Positions 27,801 to 35,018 of a stretch of DNA of 64,000 nucleotides are shown here, piece after piece. The notes beneath the pieces were generated by a model. It was not told the origin of the DNA, did not search any database, and worked only from the letters and a program-made list of their open reading frames with translations. Position 1 is the stretch's first letter; the number at the start of each line of letters is the position of its first letter. This DNA comes from Microtetraspora malaysiensis (GTDB taxonomy: Bacteria > Actinomycetota > Actinomycetes > Streptosporangiales > Streptosporangiaceae), in NCBI RefSeq assembly GCF_001528665.1, contig NZ_BBYJ01000022.1:62001-126000 (forward strand). The letters run 5' to 3'. A program made the translations under genes and the position numbers.

Positions 27801-28623
27801 GCGCGACGGCCGGGCACTGGCCTACAGCGACGTCCTTCAGGCCCCGCTGCGCAGGGCATGGGTGTGGGATCTTGACGGCCAACGCGTAAGCGCGACCTCG
27901 CCTCCTCTGAAGTGGGGAGGAGGCGGCCTAGCCTTCGCGGGCAACCGTCTGTTAGTAAGCGGAGTAACCCTCGACGAAGATGCCTCACCTCTCAGAACGA
28001 CCACCGTCTGGGATCCGACCAAGGGCCGCATCTCCGCGACCGTGCCCGTCATCGGCGGCGGCCTCGCCGTCGACCCCACCGAGCGACTGTTGGTCAGCTC
28101 ACAGGGGCACATCGCCGATCTCGCCGCAGGAGTGCCGACCCGCCGCGAGGGCAGCTTCGGTGCGGCCGGCGCGCTGGCCTTCAGCCCCGACGGACGCTTC
28201 CTCGCCGTCGGCAAGGGGGGCGGGCAGACCGCACTGTGGGACGGCAAAGTGCGACGCCACATCGGCACCCTCACGTCCACGACCTCGGCCGCGGCCGTCA
28301 CCGCCCTCGCCTTCTCCCCGGACGCGCGCATGCTCGCTGTCGGGATGACCAACGGCACGATTCAGCTGTGGGACACCGAAACACAGCAGCCCATGGGGGC
28401 ACCCATCACCGCTCCCGGCAGCATGGTCTCGGCCATGTCCCTGCACGACAACGCCCTCTACGTCGCATCCGGGCGCACCCCCTACCAGCGATTCGACCTC
28501 ACCCCAGCGGCTGCGGCCACCACCATCTGCCACCGGGCAGGCCAAGGCCTCACACCGGAGACCTGGGCCACCTACTTCCCCGGCTATCCCTACCAGCCCA
28601 CCTGCGATGGCAACGCCCGATGA
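24886..28623 (+). CDS. HTH-nSTAND NTPase-transmembrane-WD40 protein
   Basis: 1245 aa from GTG 24886, with GAAGGGG five bases upstream. Residues ~10-90 form an XRE-like helix-turn-helix region as found at the N-terminus of many actinobacterial STAND proteins (AFAVELRKLRQEAGSPSYRA). Residues ~105-440 are an nSTAND NTPase: GRGALVERL, Walker A GPSGSGKS (140-147), Walker B VVVVDQFEE (Asp186), then PMSPAELREAIVKPA and LPLMSHALLETW. One membrane helix spans ~495-512 and is followed by a helical stretch. From ~600 to the end are WD40 blades (LAFSPDGRFLAVG, LAFSPDARMLAVGMTNGTIQLWDT). N-in topology would put the propeller outside as a sensor of a ligand and the HTH/NTPase inside as effector (inference). 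Neighbouring secreted genes share a promoter dyad. Confidence 0.88.
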   Translation: MGRRERPVDPADGPVAAFAVELRKLRQEAGSPSYRAMAAQVHFSSATLAAAAAGDKLATLPVTLAYVEACGGDRREWQARWEEVCASALETAASGAAVQAPYRGLARFETADQAYFFGRGALVERLATLVGAHRFVMVVGPSGSGKSSLLRAGLVPALQPRTVSVATPAAHLEQPHPGGVEVVVVDQFEETFTLCLDPAARQAFINALMTLGHGEDGTRVVLAVRADFFGHCAHHPELIEAVRDSTILVGPMSPAELREAIVKPAAAAGLIVQRELTARLVEEVTGQPGGLPLMSHALLETWRRRRGKALTMQAYEAAGGIDGAVAHTAEEMYAALTPPQQQRLRHLLLRMITPGEAGNQDTRRPVIRAELVTGQDGDFGPLLLERLAAARLIILDDDTADLAHEALLTAWPRLRGWVEEDRERLRVHRRLTEAATAWQDHARDPGTLYRGLQLANAREHLTERLDALTPEERAFLEASTAAHHRARRRSRLRTLFLSVVVTLALVAVSLAWQQKTASSRQQREAHARQMIGTAESLRQSDPRLAMQLSLAAWRLADLPETRAALLTASRQPQQDTFTDPDPASATMRWLSTDGRSLISAGASRITRWDLDSHRTISTAPGLGGRLPDAALVMGDVRWLPLVDRRAINSKVTLWDMTTGHHDPTPLDTTNLGVEVTRSGYQVIVYQADGSRYRVRVWDLATRRKILQVSTSRKKSGPNHGGKVRMLGMALNQGGTVETDVPDATISANSKVMALCVPGAPVQLWNLDDGHRITAPWAPTLSARQCREERLFLAPDGRRLLLAEEGRVRLWHLPDGKEAAALVAPGVDEVEFSQDGSFLATVGMDELLVWRLSKTDVPLFRHPLGGEFAFDLRIDPVAGRIRYLFRTLNGSDFSTLITVRTLQLNAVFGSDGGDDLATGATFSPDGRRLAITYNNRVELRDGTSGQRLPGPPPLRCPATTPGTTGCSAIAAFRRDGRALAYSDVLQAPLRRAWVWDLDGQRVSATSPPLKWGGGGLAFAGNRLLVSGVTLDEDASPLRTTTVWDPTKGRISATVPVIGGGLAVDPTERLLVSSQGHIADLAAGVPTRREGSFGAAGALAFSPDGRFLAVGKGGGQTALWDGKVRRHIGTLTSTTSAAAVTALAFSPDARMLAVGMTNGTIQLWDTETQQPMGAPITAPGSMVSAMSLHDNALYVASGRTPYQRFDLTPAAAATTICHRAGQGLTPETWATYFPGYPYQPTCDGNAR

Positions 28624-28716
28624 AGGGATGATCGGCCGACGCCCTTTCGGTTCGGCCAACGCAGGGACCGTCCCAACCGGCCCCGGACACCCCCAGCGTC
28701 CACCACCAGCACCACT

Positions 28717-28754
28717 GAGAGCCCGAGGCCCCCTCGAGGGGGCCTCGGGCTCTC
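28717..28754 (+). terminator. Hairpin after the STAND gene
   Basis: A perfect 38-bp palindrome: 28717-28735 pairs with 28736-28754 (GAGAGCCCGAGG.../...CCTCGGGCTCTC), 93 nt after the stop. Confidence 0.85.
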
Positions 28755-28941
28755 TCCGCACCCAGCCCCGTCCGTCAGGACGAGGTTTTCCGGCTTTCCC
28801 GACAGGTCTACCCGCGTGCGTTGGAGAGAGTTTCAGGACTTTCGGGAGGGGCCCGTCTTCGGGGAGGATCGGACCGATTTTGGCCTCTGGAGTGGCGGCC
28901 CGGCTGGGGACGATGCCCTCTTGAAGCGATCTCCCTACGAC
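28755..28941. other. Spacer between STAND terminator and I36 copy 2
   Basis: With the terminator region this makes a 318-bp gene-free stretch (28624-28941). Nothing else recognisable. Confidence 0.5.
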
Positions 28942-29400
28942 TCAGGACGACTCATGGCAAGGAGCCTGGGACTTCTTAATCCACTCGATCGCCACCACCG
29001 TGACAGGGACCGAGATGGCTTCGTGGCCGGCGGCCACGTTGTTTTCCTCGGCCCGATGGACGCAGAGCGTCATGAACTTGCGGGTTGGCAAGGCGTAGGT
29101 GACGGCCACATGGTCGTACGTGTCCGGGAAACCATAGTTGAAGAAGGACCGAACATTTTTGTAAGGGCTGCCGTCGATGTTGGGAAAGATGTCCCAAGTC
29201 TCGCCGCGGCCGATGCCGATCTTCGTGTCTGCCGAGATCACCTCGGTGGAGTACACGCAGAAGTCCCCACGCGCACACCCGTACAGGCGGTCCGGAAGGC
29301 TGGCTGCGCTGGAGGCCCCGGCCGGGGTCGCAGTTGTGAGACCGACGAGGCCGGCGGCGGCGATGGCCACTGCTCTGGCTACGAGATGAGATTTGATCAC
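28942..29400 (-). CDS. Secreted peptidase-inhibitor I36-like protein (second copy)
   Basis: 152 aa from GTG 29400, with GGAAGGA about nine bases upstream. The signal peptide (ARAVAIAAAGLVGLTTATPA) ends at an Ala-rich site. The mature domain begins LYGCARGDFCVYSTEV and continues GETWDIFPNIDG, VRSFFNYGFPDTYDHVAVTY: the C-x4-F-C-hY pattern and Asn/Gly turns of I36 inhibitors and related crystallin-like domains. Two further Cys (LCVHRAEE, APCHES) could form a second disulfide. Extracellular; a protease-inhibitor role is from family knowledge only. Its promoter carries copy 2 of the dyad element. Confidence 0.75.
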   Translation of the reverse strand: MIKSHLVARAVAIAAAGLVGLTTATPAGASSAASLPDRLYGCARGDFCVYSTEVISADTKIGIGRGETWDIFPNIDGSPYKNVRSFFNYGFPDTYDHVAVTYALPTRKFMTLCVHRAEENNVAAGHEAISVPVTVVAIEWIKKSQAPCHESS

Positions 29401-29482
29401 GCGAGGAGTTCCTTCCGTCAGCAGCTCGACTGCAGGCACTGGAGTGGCCTTGCTGTCACCGCAGGTCAGGGGTGACGCGTCT

Positions 29483-29536
29483 TAGCTTTGGTGACTGGTC
29501 GATTGTCCGGAACCCCGATTTGCCACATCAGACAAT
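29483..29536 (-). promoter_or_regulatory. Shared dyad promoter, copy 2
   Basis: Minus strand: ATTGTC, 23 bp, GACAAT (arms 29531-29536 and 29502-29507), 13 bp, then AAGCTAAG, about 80 bp before the I36 copy-2 start. Interior similarity to copy 1 includes AATCGGGGT and TGGC. Confidence 0.75.
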
Positions 29537-30076
29537 TTTGATGCTGCACGTCGTCTCGGCCCTTACCCCTGGCTTGTCGCGTGTCCTGCCGGTTCGTCAA
29601 TCGTCGCGACCATCTCCACGGCGGCCGCCGGCTTCCGCACGGCGCCACCTCTTCGATCGCCTTTCACACCCCCATTAGCGACACCAGCCGATCCGCTTCC
29701 TCGGCCGGGGGCGAGTCTCGATGGCGCCGGCCACGACGGACCCGCGCGACGAGGACGCGTTCACCGAGATCGGCTTGGCTGACGTGACGGCCTGGTACTC
29801 GGCGAGCACGTACCCGAGAAGCTGTACGACTCGCCCGGCTGCCCCTTCTGCGGCGCGCAGGAGATCAAGGCCCAACGCTCGGGCCGTCGTGATCGGACTC
29901 GGCACACACTGCCTCGCGCGATCGCTATTCGATGGACGTCGCCGCGATCGAACGGATCTATATCAGATCTAAAGCGGATCTATAGCGGGGGTGCGCATAC
30001 TCAGTGATCGCGCCCATCCGGTCGGACGCAGCAGTCGATTCACCCAACGCGGGCAAGGGCGCCGGCAGGCCCGCCA

Positions 30077-30135
30077 CCGATTGTCCGAACTGGCGAGGGG
30101 GGCTACCAGACAATCGGCGGTCCGCCGAGACTGAG
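30077..30135 (+). promoter_or_regulatory. Shared dyad promoter, copy 3
   Basis: Plus strand: ATTGTC (30080-30085), 23 bp, GACAAT (30109-30114), 13 bp, AGACTGAG (30128-30135). The arms extend to a perfect 9-bp inverted repeat, CCGATTGTC/GACAATCGG. It faces the repeat-protein gene, whose start is about 190 bp downstream. Confidence 0.7.
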
Positions 30136-30323
30136 GACCCGCCGGCGACGTGGCGACGCTGGGGATGTCGACGCGGCCGCTGACCGGGCGGGGCTATGAG
30201 CTGCCTGTTCCTGCTCAGGCTGGAACGGGGGCACAGGCAGCGGCCCCGCGTTGTGCGCTGGATCCCGTGCCCGACCCGGGCGCGGCGGGAGATCACGCAT
30301 CAGGAGTGACGAGAGGTGACGGC

Positions 30324-30650
30324 ATGACCAAGACGACGCTCAAACTGGCCGCGATCGGGCTGCTGGCCGCAGCCGGACTCGCCCTGGCCGCCGGCCCGGC
30401 AGCCGCCAAGGACGACTTCTTCCCCAGCACGGGCGGGATCGCCCCGATGGGCGAGGAGGCTTGGCCCGGCAAGGGCGGGGTCGCCCCGATGAAGGAGGAC
30501 TTCTACCCCGGCGGCGGCACGGTCGCTCCAATGAAGGAGGACGCCTGGCCCAGTCACGGCGGGGTTGCCCCGATGAAGGAGGACTTCTACCCCGGCGGCG
30601 GCACGGTTGCCCCGATGAAGGAGGACTTCTACCCCGGCACCGGCGGGTGA
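30324..30650 (+). CDS. Small secreted protein of 14-residue tandem repeats
   Basis: 108 aa from ATG 30324 with GAGAGGTGA upstream. Residues 1-28 are a clear Sec signal peptide ending AGPAAA-K. The entire mature part is five to six repeats of KED-x-x-P-x-x-GG-x-APM, the x-x being FY, AW or FF (KEDFYPGGGTVAPM, KEDAWPSHGGVAPM). No cysteine, no other domain, mature length about 80 aa. I do not recognise the family. Regular acidic, aromatic and Met positions suggest surface display, metal (for example copper) binding, or a multi-core peptide precursor, none demonstrated. Dyad copy 3 lies upstream, linking it to the I36/lipoprotein genes. Confidence 0.8.
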   Translation: MTKTTLKLAAIGLLAAAGLALAAGPAAAKDDFFPSTGGIAPMGEEAWPGKGGVAPMKEDFYPGGGTVAPMKEDAWPSHGGVAPMKEDFYPGGGTVAPMKEDFYPGTGG

Positions 30651-31055
30651 GCTCCGGGTTGGAGTTCCGACCTGGACTTTGAGCGCGATAGCAGAAGTGC
30701 TGGCACCGCCGCTCGATATGCAGCGGCGGACCATCGCCGAGGAAACGCGTGCGCTCGATCTGGATGTCACGCTGTGCGGCAAGGAGGACCATCAGGGCGT
30801 GTTTCAGAATGAGGAAGAGTAAAGCAGCAGCGAGTCCGCCGGCCGGGGCATTAAATCTTGGTCGACTGCTGTCTCATCGAAAGCTTCATCTCATCTGCCA
30901 CCGCTCTGCACAGGCCCATTCTGGCCAGCACCGTCACGATGGAAAAGACTCCAGGCATCTGGGCAATTTCGCAAATATCCACGCAATAGCCTGCTCTTCT
31001 GCCTTCATTTCATTAAACTTATTTCGATGGTCGCACGAACACGGGAGGCGGTATT
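30651..31055. other. Gap with possible C-terminal gene fragment
   Basis: The frame ending at TAA 30820-30822 reads TLSAIAEVLAPPLDMQRRTI, EETRALDLDVTLCGKEDHQG and VFQNEEE, which looks protein-like but has no credible start; I cannot identify it. From about 30830 GC content drops noticeably and the sequence appears noncoding up to the gene at 31056. Confidence 0.35.
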
Positions 31056-31562
31056 ATGCTAAAACTCGGGGCCAAGGTCGCAGCAATTAGCATGGCGGTC
31101 CTCGCTACTCTGTCAATCGTAACTCCGGCTGCTAATGCGACTAGTAGCGGCGAGTGGACGACGTATGGCCCCTACAGCTTCGTGTTCGATCTTCAGAACA
31201 GAATGTGCATGATCTCCATCTCCGGCGGCGCCACCTATGAGGGAGCCTGCGCAGCCAGCAGCACCAGGGGTCGTTGGCACGTCCGCTACAACTCGGTCAC
31301 CCATCTGGTCGTACTCCATAACGTGGCCTATGACACCTGTCTGAACGTCGATGGTAACTTTAAAGTCACCACCAGCGGCTGCAGTAGCGTCTGGACTCAA
31401 GGGTTCAACGAGGAAAAGATCGCGAATGGCACCAGTAAACACAGTGGCGTATACATGTACCATCCACTGGCTGACGCAAGCAAGTGCCTCGTGAGGGGCT
31501 GGTATATCGGCTCCTGCAGCGATAGAGGCGCCACCTACTATCAGTACTACAATGCGCCGTAG
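31056..31562 (+). CDS. Secreted protein, unknown (possible beta-trefoil lectin-like)
   Basis: 168 aa from ATG 31056 with GGGAGG nine bases upstream. A signal peptide (VAAISMAVLATLSIVTPAAN) precedes a Cys-rich beta domain: LQNRMCMISISGG, GACAASSTRGRWHV, YDTCLNVDGNFKVTTSGC, KCLVRGWYIGSC. Repeated 'C-L....G...C' blocks and the length resemble a ricin-type beta-trefoil, but no QxW motif is evident, so this is tentative. GC content is clearly lower than that of neighbours and the codon choice differs (many A/T-ending codons), suggesting recent acquisition. A textbook terminator follows. Confidence 0.75.
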   Translation: MLKLGAKVAAISMAVLATLSIVTPAANATSSGEWTTYGPYSFVFDLQNRMCMISISGGATYEGACAASSTRGRWHVRYNSVTHLVVLHNVAYDTCLNVDGNFKVTTSGCSSVWTQGFNEEKIANGTSKHSGVYMYHPLADASKCLVRGWYIGSCSDRGATYYQYYNAP

Positions 31563-31586
31563 GCCACCTTAATAGCTTCCCGAAAC

Positions 31587-31623
31587 AAAAGGCCCCCCAC
31601 CACCATGTGGTGCGGGGCCTTTT
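31587..31623 (+). terminator. Rho-independent terminator
   Basis: AAAAGGCCCC...CACCAC-cat-GTGGTG...GGGGCCTTTT: a stem-loop with A-run before and T-run after, 25 nt after the stop. It is the only classic U-tract terminator of this form in the accessory island. Confidence 0.92.
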
Positions 31624-31874
31624 GTATGGTAACCGGCCGCCGTGGAATCCAAAATGCGGAATCCAAAATGAGAATTCACCGGATATATGGCGTTCCACGC
31701 GCTCCTTGATAAAGACGGCTGCTCATTCGACGTGACGGCCCCGGGCGCGCCGAAGAGTGGTGGCGGCCGGATATGAGGCAGGGCCGGCGGGTTGGCGGGT
31801 CGGCGTACGGAACGGCGTCCGGCTCGACCGGGACGCGGCTTCCCATGGCTGATAATTGACCGGCCCCCGCGAAC
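31624..31874. other. Spacer with short tandem repeat
   Basis: GGAATCCAAAATG occurs twice at 31644 and 31658 (14-bp period). Otherwise nothing recognisable between the terminator and the convergent response regulator gene. Confidence 0.6.
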
Positions 31875-32546
31875 CTACTGTCCGGACGGGCGCACCAGCC
31901 CTGTCTCGTACGCGAAGACCGCGGCCTGGGTCCGGTCACGCAGGCCCAGCTTGACCAGGATGCGGCTCACGTGTGACTTCACGGTCTGCTCCGCCACCAC
32001 CAGCGCCTCGGCGATCTCCGCGTTCGACAGGCCCTGCGCGATCAGCGACAACACCTCGGACTCGCGTTCCGTCAGGTCGCCGACGCGCTCCTTGAGCGGG
32101 GCGCGGGCGGTGCCGCTCAGCCGGGAGAACTCGACGATGAGGCGCTTGGTGATGTTCGGGGCGAGCAGGGCGTCGCCGGCCGCCACCACCCGCACCGCCC
32201 GGGCCAGGTCGGCGGCCGAGGCGTCCTTCAGCAGAAAACCGGAGGCGCCCGCGCGCAGGGCCTCATACACGTACTCGTCGAGGTCGAAGGTGGTCAGGAC
32301 GAGGACCTTGACGGCGGCGCCGGGGGGTTCCATGATCCGGCGGGTCGCCTCGATGCCGCCGAGCCGGGGCATCCGGATGTCCATCAGGACGACGTCCGGG
32401 GTGAGCTCGGCGACCTTGGCGACGGCGTCGAGGCCGTCCACGGCCTGGCCGACGACCTCGATGCCGGGTTCGGCGTTGAGCAGCACCGTGAATCCCTGGC
32501 GGACCATCATCTGGTCGTCGGCGATCAGTACGCGGATGTTCGTCAC
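31875..32546 (-). CDS. NarL/LuxR-type response regulator
   Basis: 223 aa. The receiver domain (2-120) has the acidic pocket Asp10/Asp11, phospho-acceptor Asp56 in VVLMDIRMP, and the conserved Lys in LLKDAS. The C-terminal LuxR HTH (~155-215) reads LTERESEVLSLIAQGLSNAEIAEAL, VAEQTVKSHVSRIL. It is encoded directly after the histidine kinase with a 4-bp overlap, so the pair forms one two-component system. Target genes are not evident; the linked hydrolase and acyltransferase suggest a cell-surface stress role (inference). Confidence 0.95.
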   Translation of the reverse strand: MTNIRVLIADDQMMVRQGFTVLLNAEPGIEVVGQAVDGLDAVAKVAELTPDVVLMDIRMPRLGGIEATRRIMEPPGAAVKVLVLTTFDLDEYVYEALRAGASGFLLKDASAADLARAVRVVAAGDALLAPNITKRLIVEFSRLSGTARAPLKERVGDLTERESEVLSLIAQGLSNAEIAEALVVAEQTVKSHVSRILVKLGLRDRTQAAVFAYETGLVRPSGQ

Positions 32547-33880
32547 GGGGTGTCCTCAACCGGGTCGGCGGGGGGTTTCCGAGGGGTGGCGGGCAGGATC
32601 GCGGTCACTTCGTAGCCTCCGTCGGGGGTGGGCCCGACGGCCAGTTCGCCACCCAGCATGGTCGCGCGTTCGCGCATGCCCAGCAGCCCGTGCCCGGCGA
32701 TCCGGGTCGGCGGGGCAGGCTCGGCCGGGGCGGTGTTGGTGACCCGGATGGCGAGAGCGTGCGGCTCGTACCCGAGCTCCACCCGCGCCCGCGTCCCGGG
32801 GGAGTGCCGCATCACGTTGCTGAGGGCCTCCTGAACGATGCGGAACGCCGACAACTCGACGCCCGGCGACAGCGGACGCGGTGCACCGGTGGTCTGGGTG
32901 GTGACGGTCTGTCCGGCGTCGCGCACATTGCCGACCAGCTCGTCCAGCCGGTCGAGGGTGGGCTGCGGGGCGTGCCGCGCCCCGTCCGCCAGGGGGTCTT
33001 CCGACCGCAGCACGCCCAGCACCCGGCGCAGCTCGGTCAGCGCCTCCACCGCGTTCTCCCGGATCGCCGCGAGGTTCTCCCTCAGCTCGTCGGGCGGGTC
33101 CTCGACCAGATGCGGCGCGACCTGTGCCTGGATGGAGATCAAGGACATGTGGTGGGCGAGCACGTCGTGCAGCTCGCGGGCGATCCGGTTGCGCTCCTCC
33201 AGCTGGGTGCGCCGGGCCCGCTCCTCGGCGGTGAGCTCCTCCTGCAGGACCAGTTCCGTGCGGGCCACCCGGCTGCCGCGCACGGCCGCGCCGACCACCA
33301 CCACGGTGGTGAGAACCGCGGCGGCGGTGCCGGCGCCGTAGTTGTGCGCCCGGGAGACGAACAGGCCGCAGGCCAGTCCCACCATGATGCTGATCGCCAG
33401 CGCCTCGACCGCGGCCCGGGGGCGGACCCGCAACGCAAGCAGGAGCAGCACCCCGCCCTGCAGGGCGAGCCCGGGGCCGGTCCAGGGGAACAACACGTCT
33501 GAGGTGCGCGGCGCCGCGACCGCCGCGACGACGACCATGGCGATCGTCACCGCCCACCAGGCCGGTACCGGCCGGACGAGTGCGAGGACGAGCGCCGCCG
33601 ACTGGAGCACGCCAAGCAGCACGGCGTACGACGTGTCCAGCTGGTAGAGCGAGACGAGCTGATTGATGTTGGGGATGGCGACGAACGTCGCCGACAGCAC
33701 CAGTATCAGTGCGAACGCCGGCATCCAGTCCTGCCAGCTGGGCCGCCCCGTACGCGGTAGCGGATCACGCGCCGTCGTCCACAGATCGTCGCGCAGGTTG
33801 CGCGGTACCGCCCGCAGTGCCGCCACGAGCCGAGCCCTGACGCCTTTCTCCTCCTTCTGCACGGAAGTCACCCTAAGCAC
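32543..33880 (-). CDS. Membrane sensor histidine kinase (HisKA_3 / NarX type)
   Basis: 445 aa from GTG 33880, which has GGAGG six bases upstream and overlaps the acyltransferase stop. Four to six membrane helices fill residues ~45-200. The dimerisation domain carries phospho-acceptor His238 in RNRIARELHDVLAHHMS, and a GHKL ATPase with GHGLLGMRERATMLGG completes it. There is no large extracellular sensor domain, so it probably senses within or at the membrane (the 'intramembrane-sensing' class common in actinobacteria). It phosphorylates the adjacent NarL-type regulator. Confidence 0.94.
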   Translation of the reverse strand: MLRVTSVQKEEKGVRARLVAALRAVPRNLRDDLWTTARDPLPRTGRPSWQDWMPAFALILVLSATFVAIPNINQLVSLYQLDTSYAVLLGVLQSAALVLALVRPVPAWWAVTIAMVVVAAVAAPRTSDVLFPWTGPGLALQGGVLLLLALRVRPRAAVEALAISIMVGLACGLFVSRAHNYGAGTAAAVLTTVVVVGAAVRGSRVARTELVLQEELTAEERARRTQLEERNRIARELHDVLAHHMSLISIQAQVAPHLVEDPPDELRENLAAIRENAVEALTELRRVLGVLRSEDPLADGARHAPQPTLDRLDELVGNVRDAGQTVTTQTTGAPRPLSPGVELSAFRIVQEALSNVMRHSPGTRARVELGYEPHALAIRVTNTAPAEPAPPTRIAGHGLLGMRERATMLGGELAVGPTPDGGYEVTAILPATPRKPPADPVEDTP

Positions 33881-35018
33881 GCCATACCTCCAGCTCTTGC
33901 GCGGGCCGCCTCTCGCGTACGGGCCGCCCGTGCTCGTAGACGCCGAACGCGGTCACGCACACCAGCAAGGCCAGAAGGAACGCCGGCAGCCAGGCCAGCC
34001 GGGCGAGCAACCAGCCCAAGGTGTCGGGGACGGTGTGCAGGCTGGGCACGGGCGCGTCCGCGAGCAGGCCGAGGGCGGTCACCGTGATCATCGCGGTCTG
34101 GTGCCAGAGGAAGATCGTCATCGTGGACAGGTTCACCGCCGCCACGACCGCCCAGGCGGCGGGACGGCGCAGCACCCGCCGCAGCGGCCCGGCCAGCAGC
34201 AGCGCCGCACCGCACTGGGCCACCCCGAACGTGACGGCCGCGAGCGTGGGCGGGTTGAGGTTGGAGATCGCGGCGCCGGGCACTCCGACCATGGCGACCG
34301 GGTAACCGCCCCAGCCGACGAGCGCCGCGGTGGCGGCGGCGCCGCCGAGCAGCAGCGCCCATCCGGTCGCGCCGCCGCGCAGCCGGCCCCGCCCCCACGC
34401 CGCGCCCAGGCAGTACGGCACCAGCCAGCCGGCGGCGAGGTTGATCCAGCCGAGCCAGGCGGGTCCGCCCAGGCCGTACCGGACCAGGTCGACGAGCGTG
34501 ACGACGGCGAACGGCCACAGCGGGTGCAGCTTCGCCACCAGCGGAGTCACCGCCGTCAGCGCCGCGAAGACCAGCAGGAACCACAACGGGGAGTACACCA
34601 GCTTGACGAGCACGCGGACGGTCTCCAGCCCGGCGCCGGAGGCGAGGAGCGCCACGGCGACCAGGACCCATACGACCAGCACGGCGGAGACCGGCCGCGA
34701 CAGGCGGGCCATCCGTACGCCCAGCCACTGCCCGTACGTCCTGCCCCGGGCGCGCGCCGCGGCGTGACCACGCGCCCCCGTCCAGCCGCCCACCAGGAAG
34801 AAGACCGCCAACGTCTGGAACATCCAGGACGAGGGGGCGAGCTGCGGCAGGTGGCGCAGCGGGCTGGCGACACGCACCGTTCCGCTGTCGACGACCAGGG
34901 CGGTCACCAGCCAGTGGCCGGCCACCACACCGCCGATGGCCAGTGCGCGCAACGCGTCCACGGCACGGTCGCGGTCGGCGGGAGTCGCCGCGCCGATCCG
35001 CCGGGTGAGGTCACGCAC
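33873..35018 (-). CDS. Membrane acyltransferase (acyltransferase-3 family)
   Basis: 381 aa from GTG 35018, inside the end of the hydrolase gene. It has about ten membrane helices. The N-terminal DRAVDALRALAIGGVVAGHW contains the R-x10-H-like arrangement of OafA-type O-acyltransferases, and AVFFLVGGW and STMTIFLWHQTAM follow. Such enzymes acylate surface glycans or lipids. It overlaps the upstream hydrolase by 8 bp and the downstream kinase by 8 bp, so all four genes are one tightly coupled operon. Confidence 0.85.
   Translation of the reverse strand: MRDLTRRIGAATPADRDRAVDALRALAIGGVVAGHWLVTALVVDSGTVRVASPLRHLPQLAPSSWMFQTLAVFFLVGGWTGARGHAAARARGRTYGQWLGVRMARLSRPVSAVLVVWVLVAVALLASGAGLETVRVLVKLVYSPLWFLLVFAALTAVTPLVAKLHPLWPFAVVTLVDLVRYGLGGPAWLGWINLAAGWLVPYCLGAAWGRGRLRGGATGWALLLGGAAATAALVGWGGYPVAMVGVPGAAISNLNPPTLAAVTFGVAQCGAALLLAGPLRRVLRRPAAWAVVAAVNLSTMTIFLWHQTAMITVTALGLLADAPVPSLHTVPDTLGWLLARLAWLPAFLLALLVCVTAFGVYEHGRPVRERRPAQELEVWRA

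Larger units (their letters stand above)
29401..30323. other. 920-bp gap with two dyad promoters and a zinc-ribbon remnant
   Basis: No intact gene. A forward frame around 29795-29960 reads GEHVPEKLYDSPGCPFCGAQEIKAQRSG, a believable zinc-ribbon fragment, but it has a stop shortly upstream and no start, so it is probably debris. Around 29955-29990 GATCTATA-type motifs recur. The rest holds dyad copies 2 and 3 and the 5' leader of the repeat-protein gene. Confidence 0.45.

Noticed and set aside
29721-29972. Small protein with CPFC zinc ribbon
   Set aside because: The coherent frame has no start and a stop just upstream; kept only as possible gene debris.
28942-30135. Dyad copies as ends of a transposable element
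   Set aside because: Their orientation tracks the adjacent genes and no transposase lies between; promoter elements explain them better.
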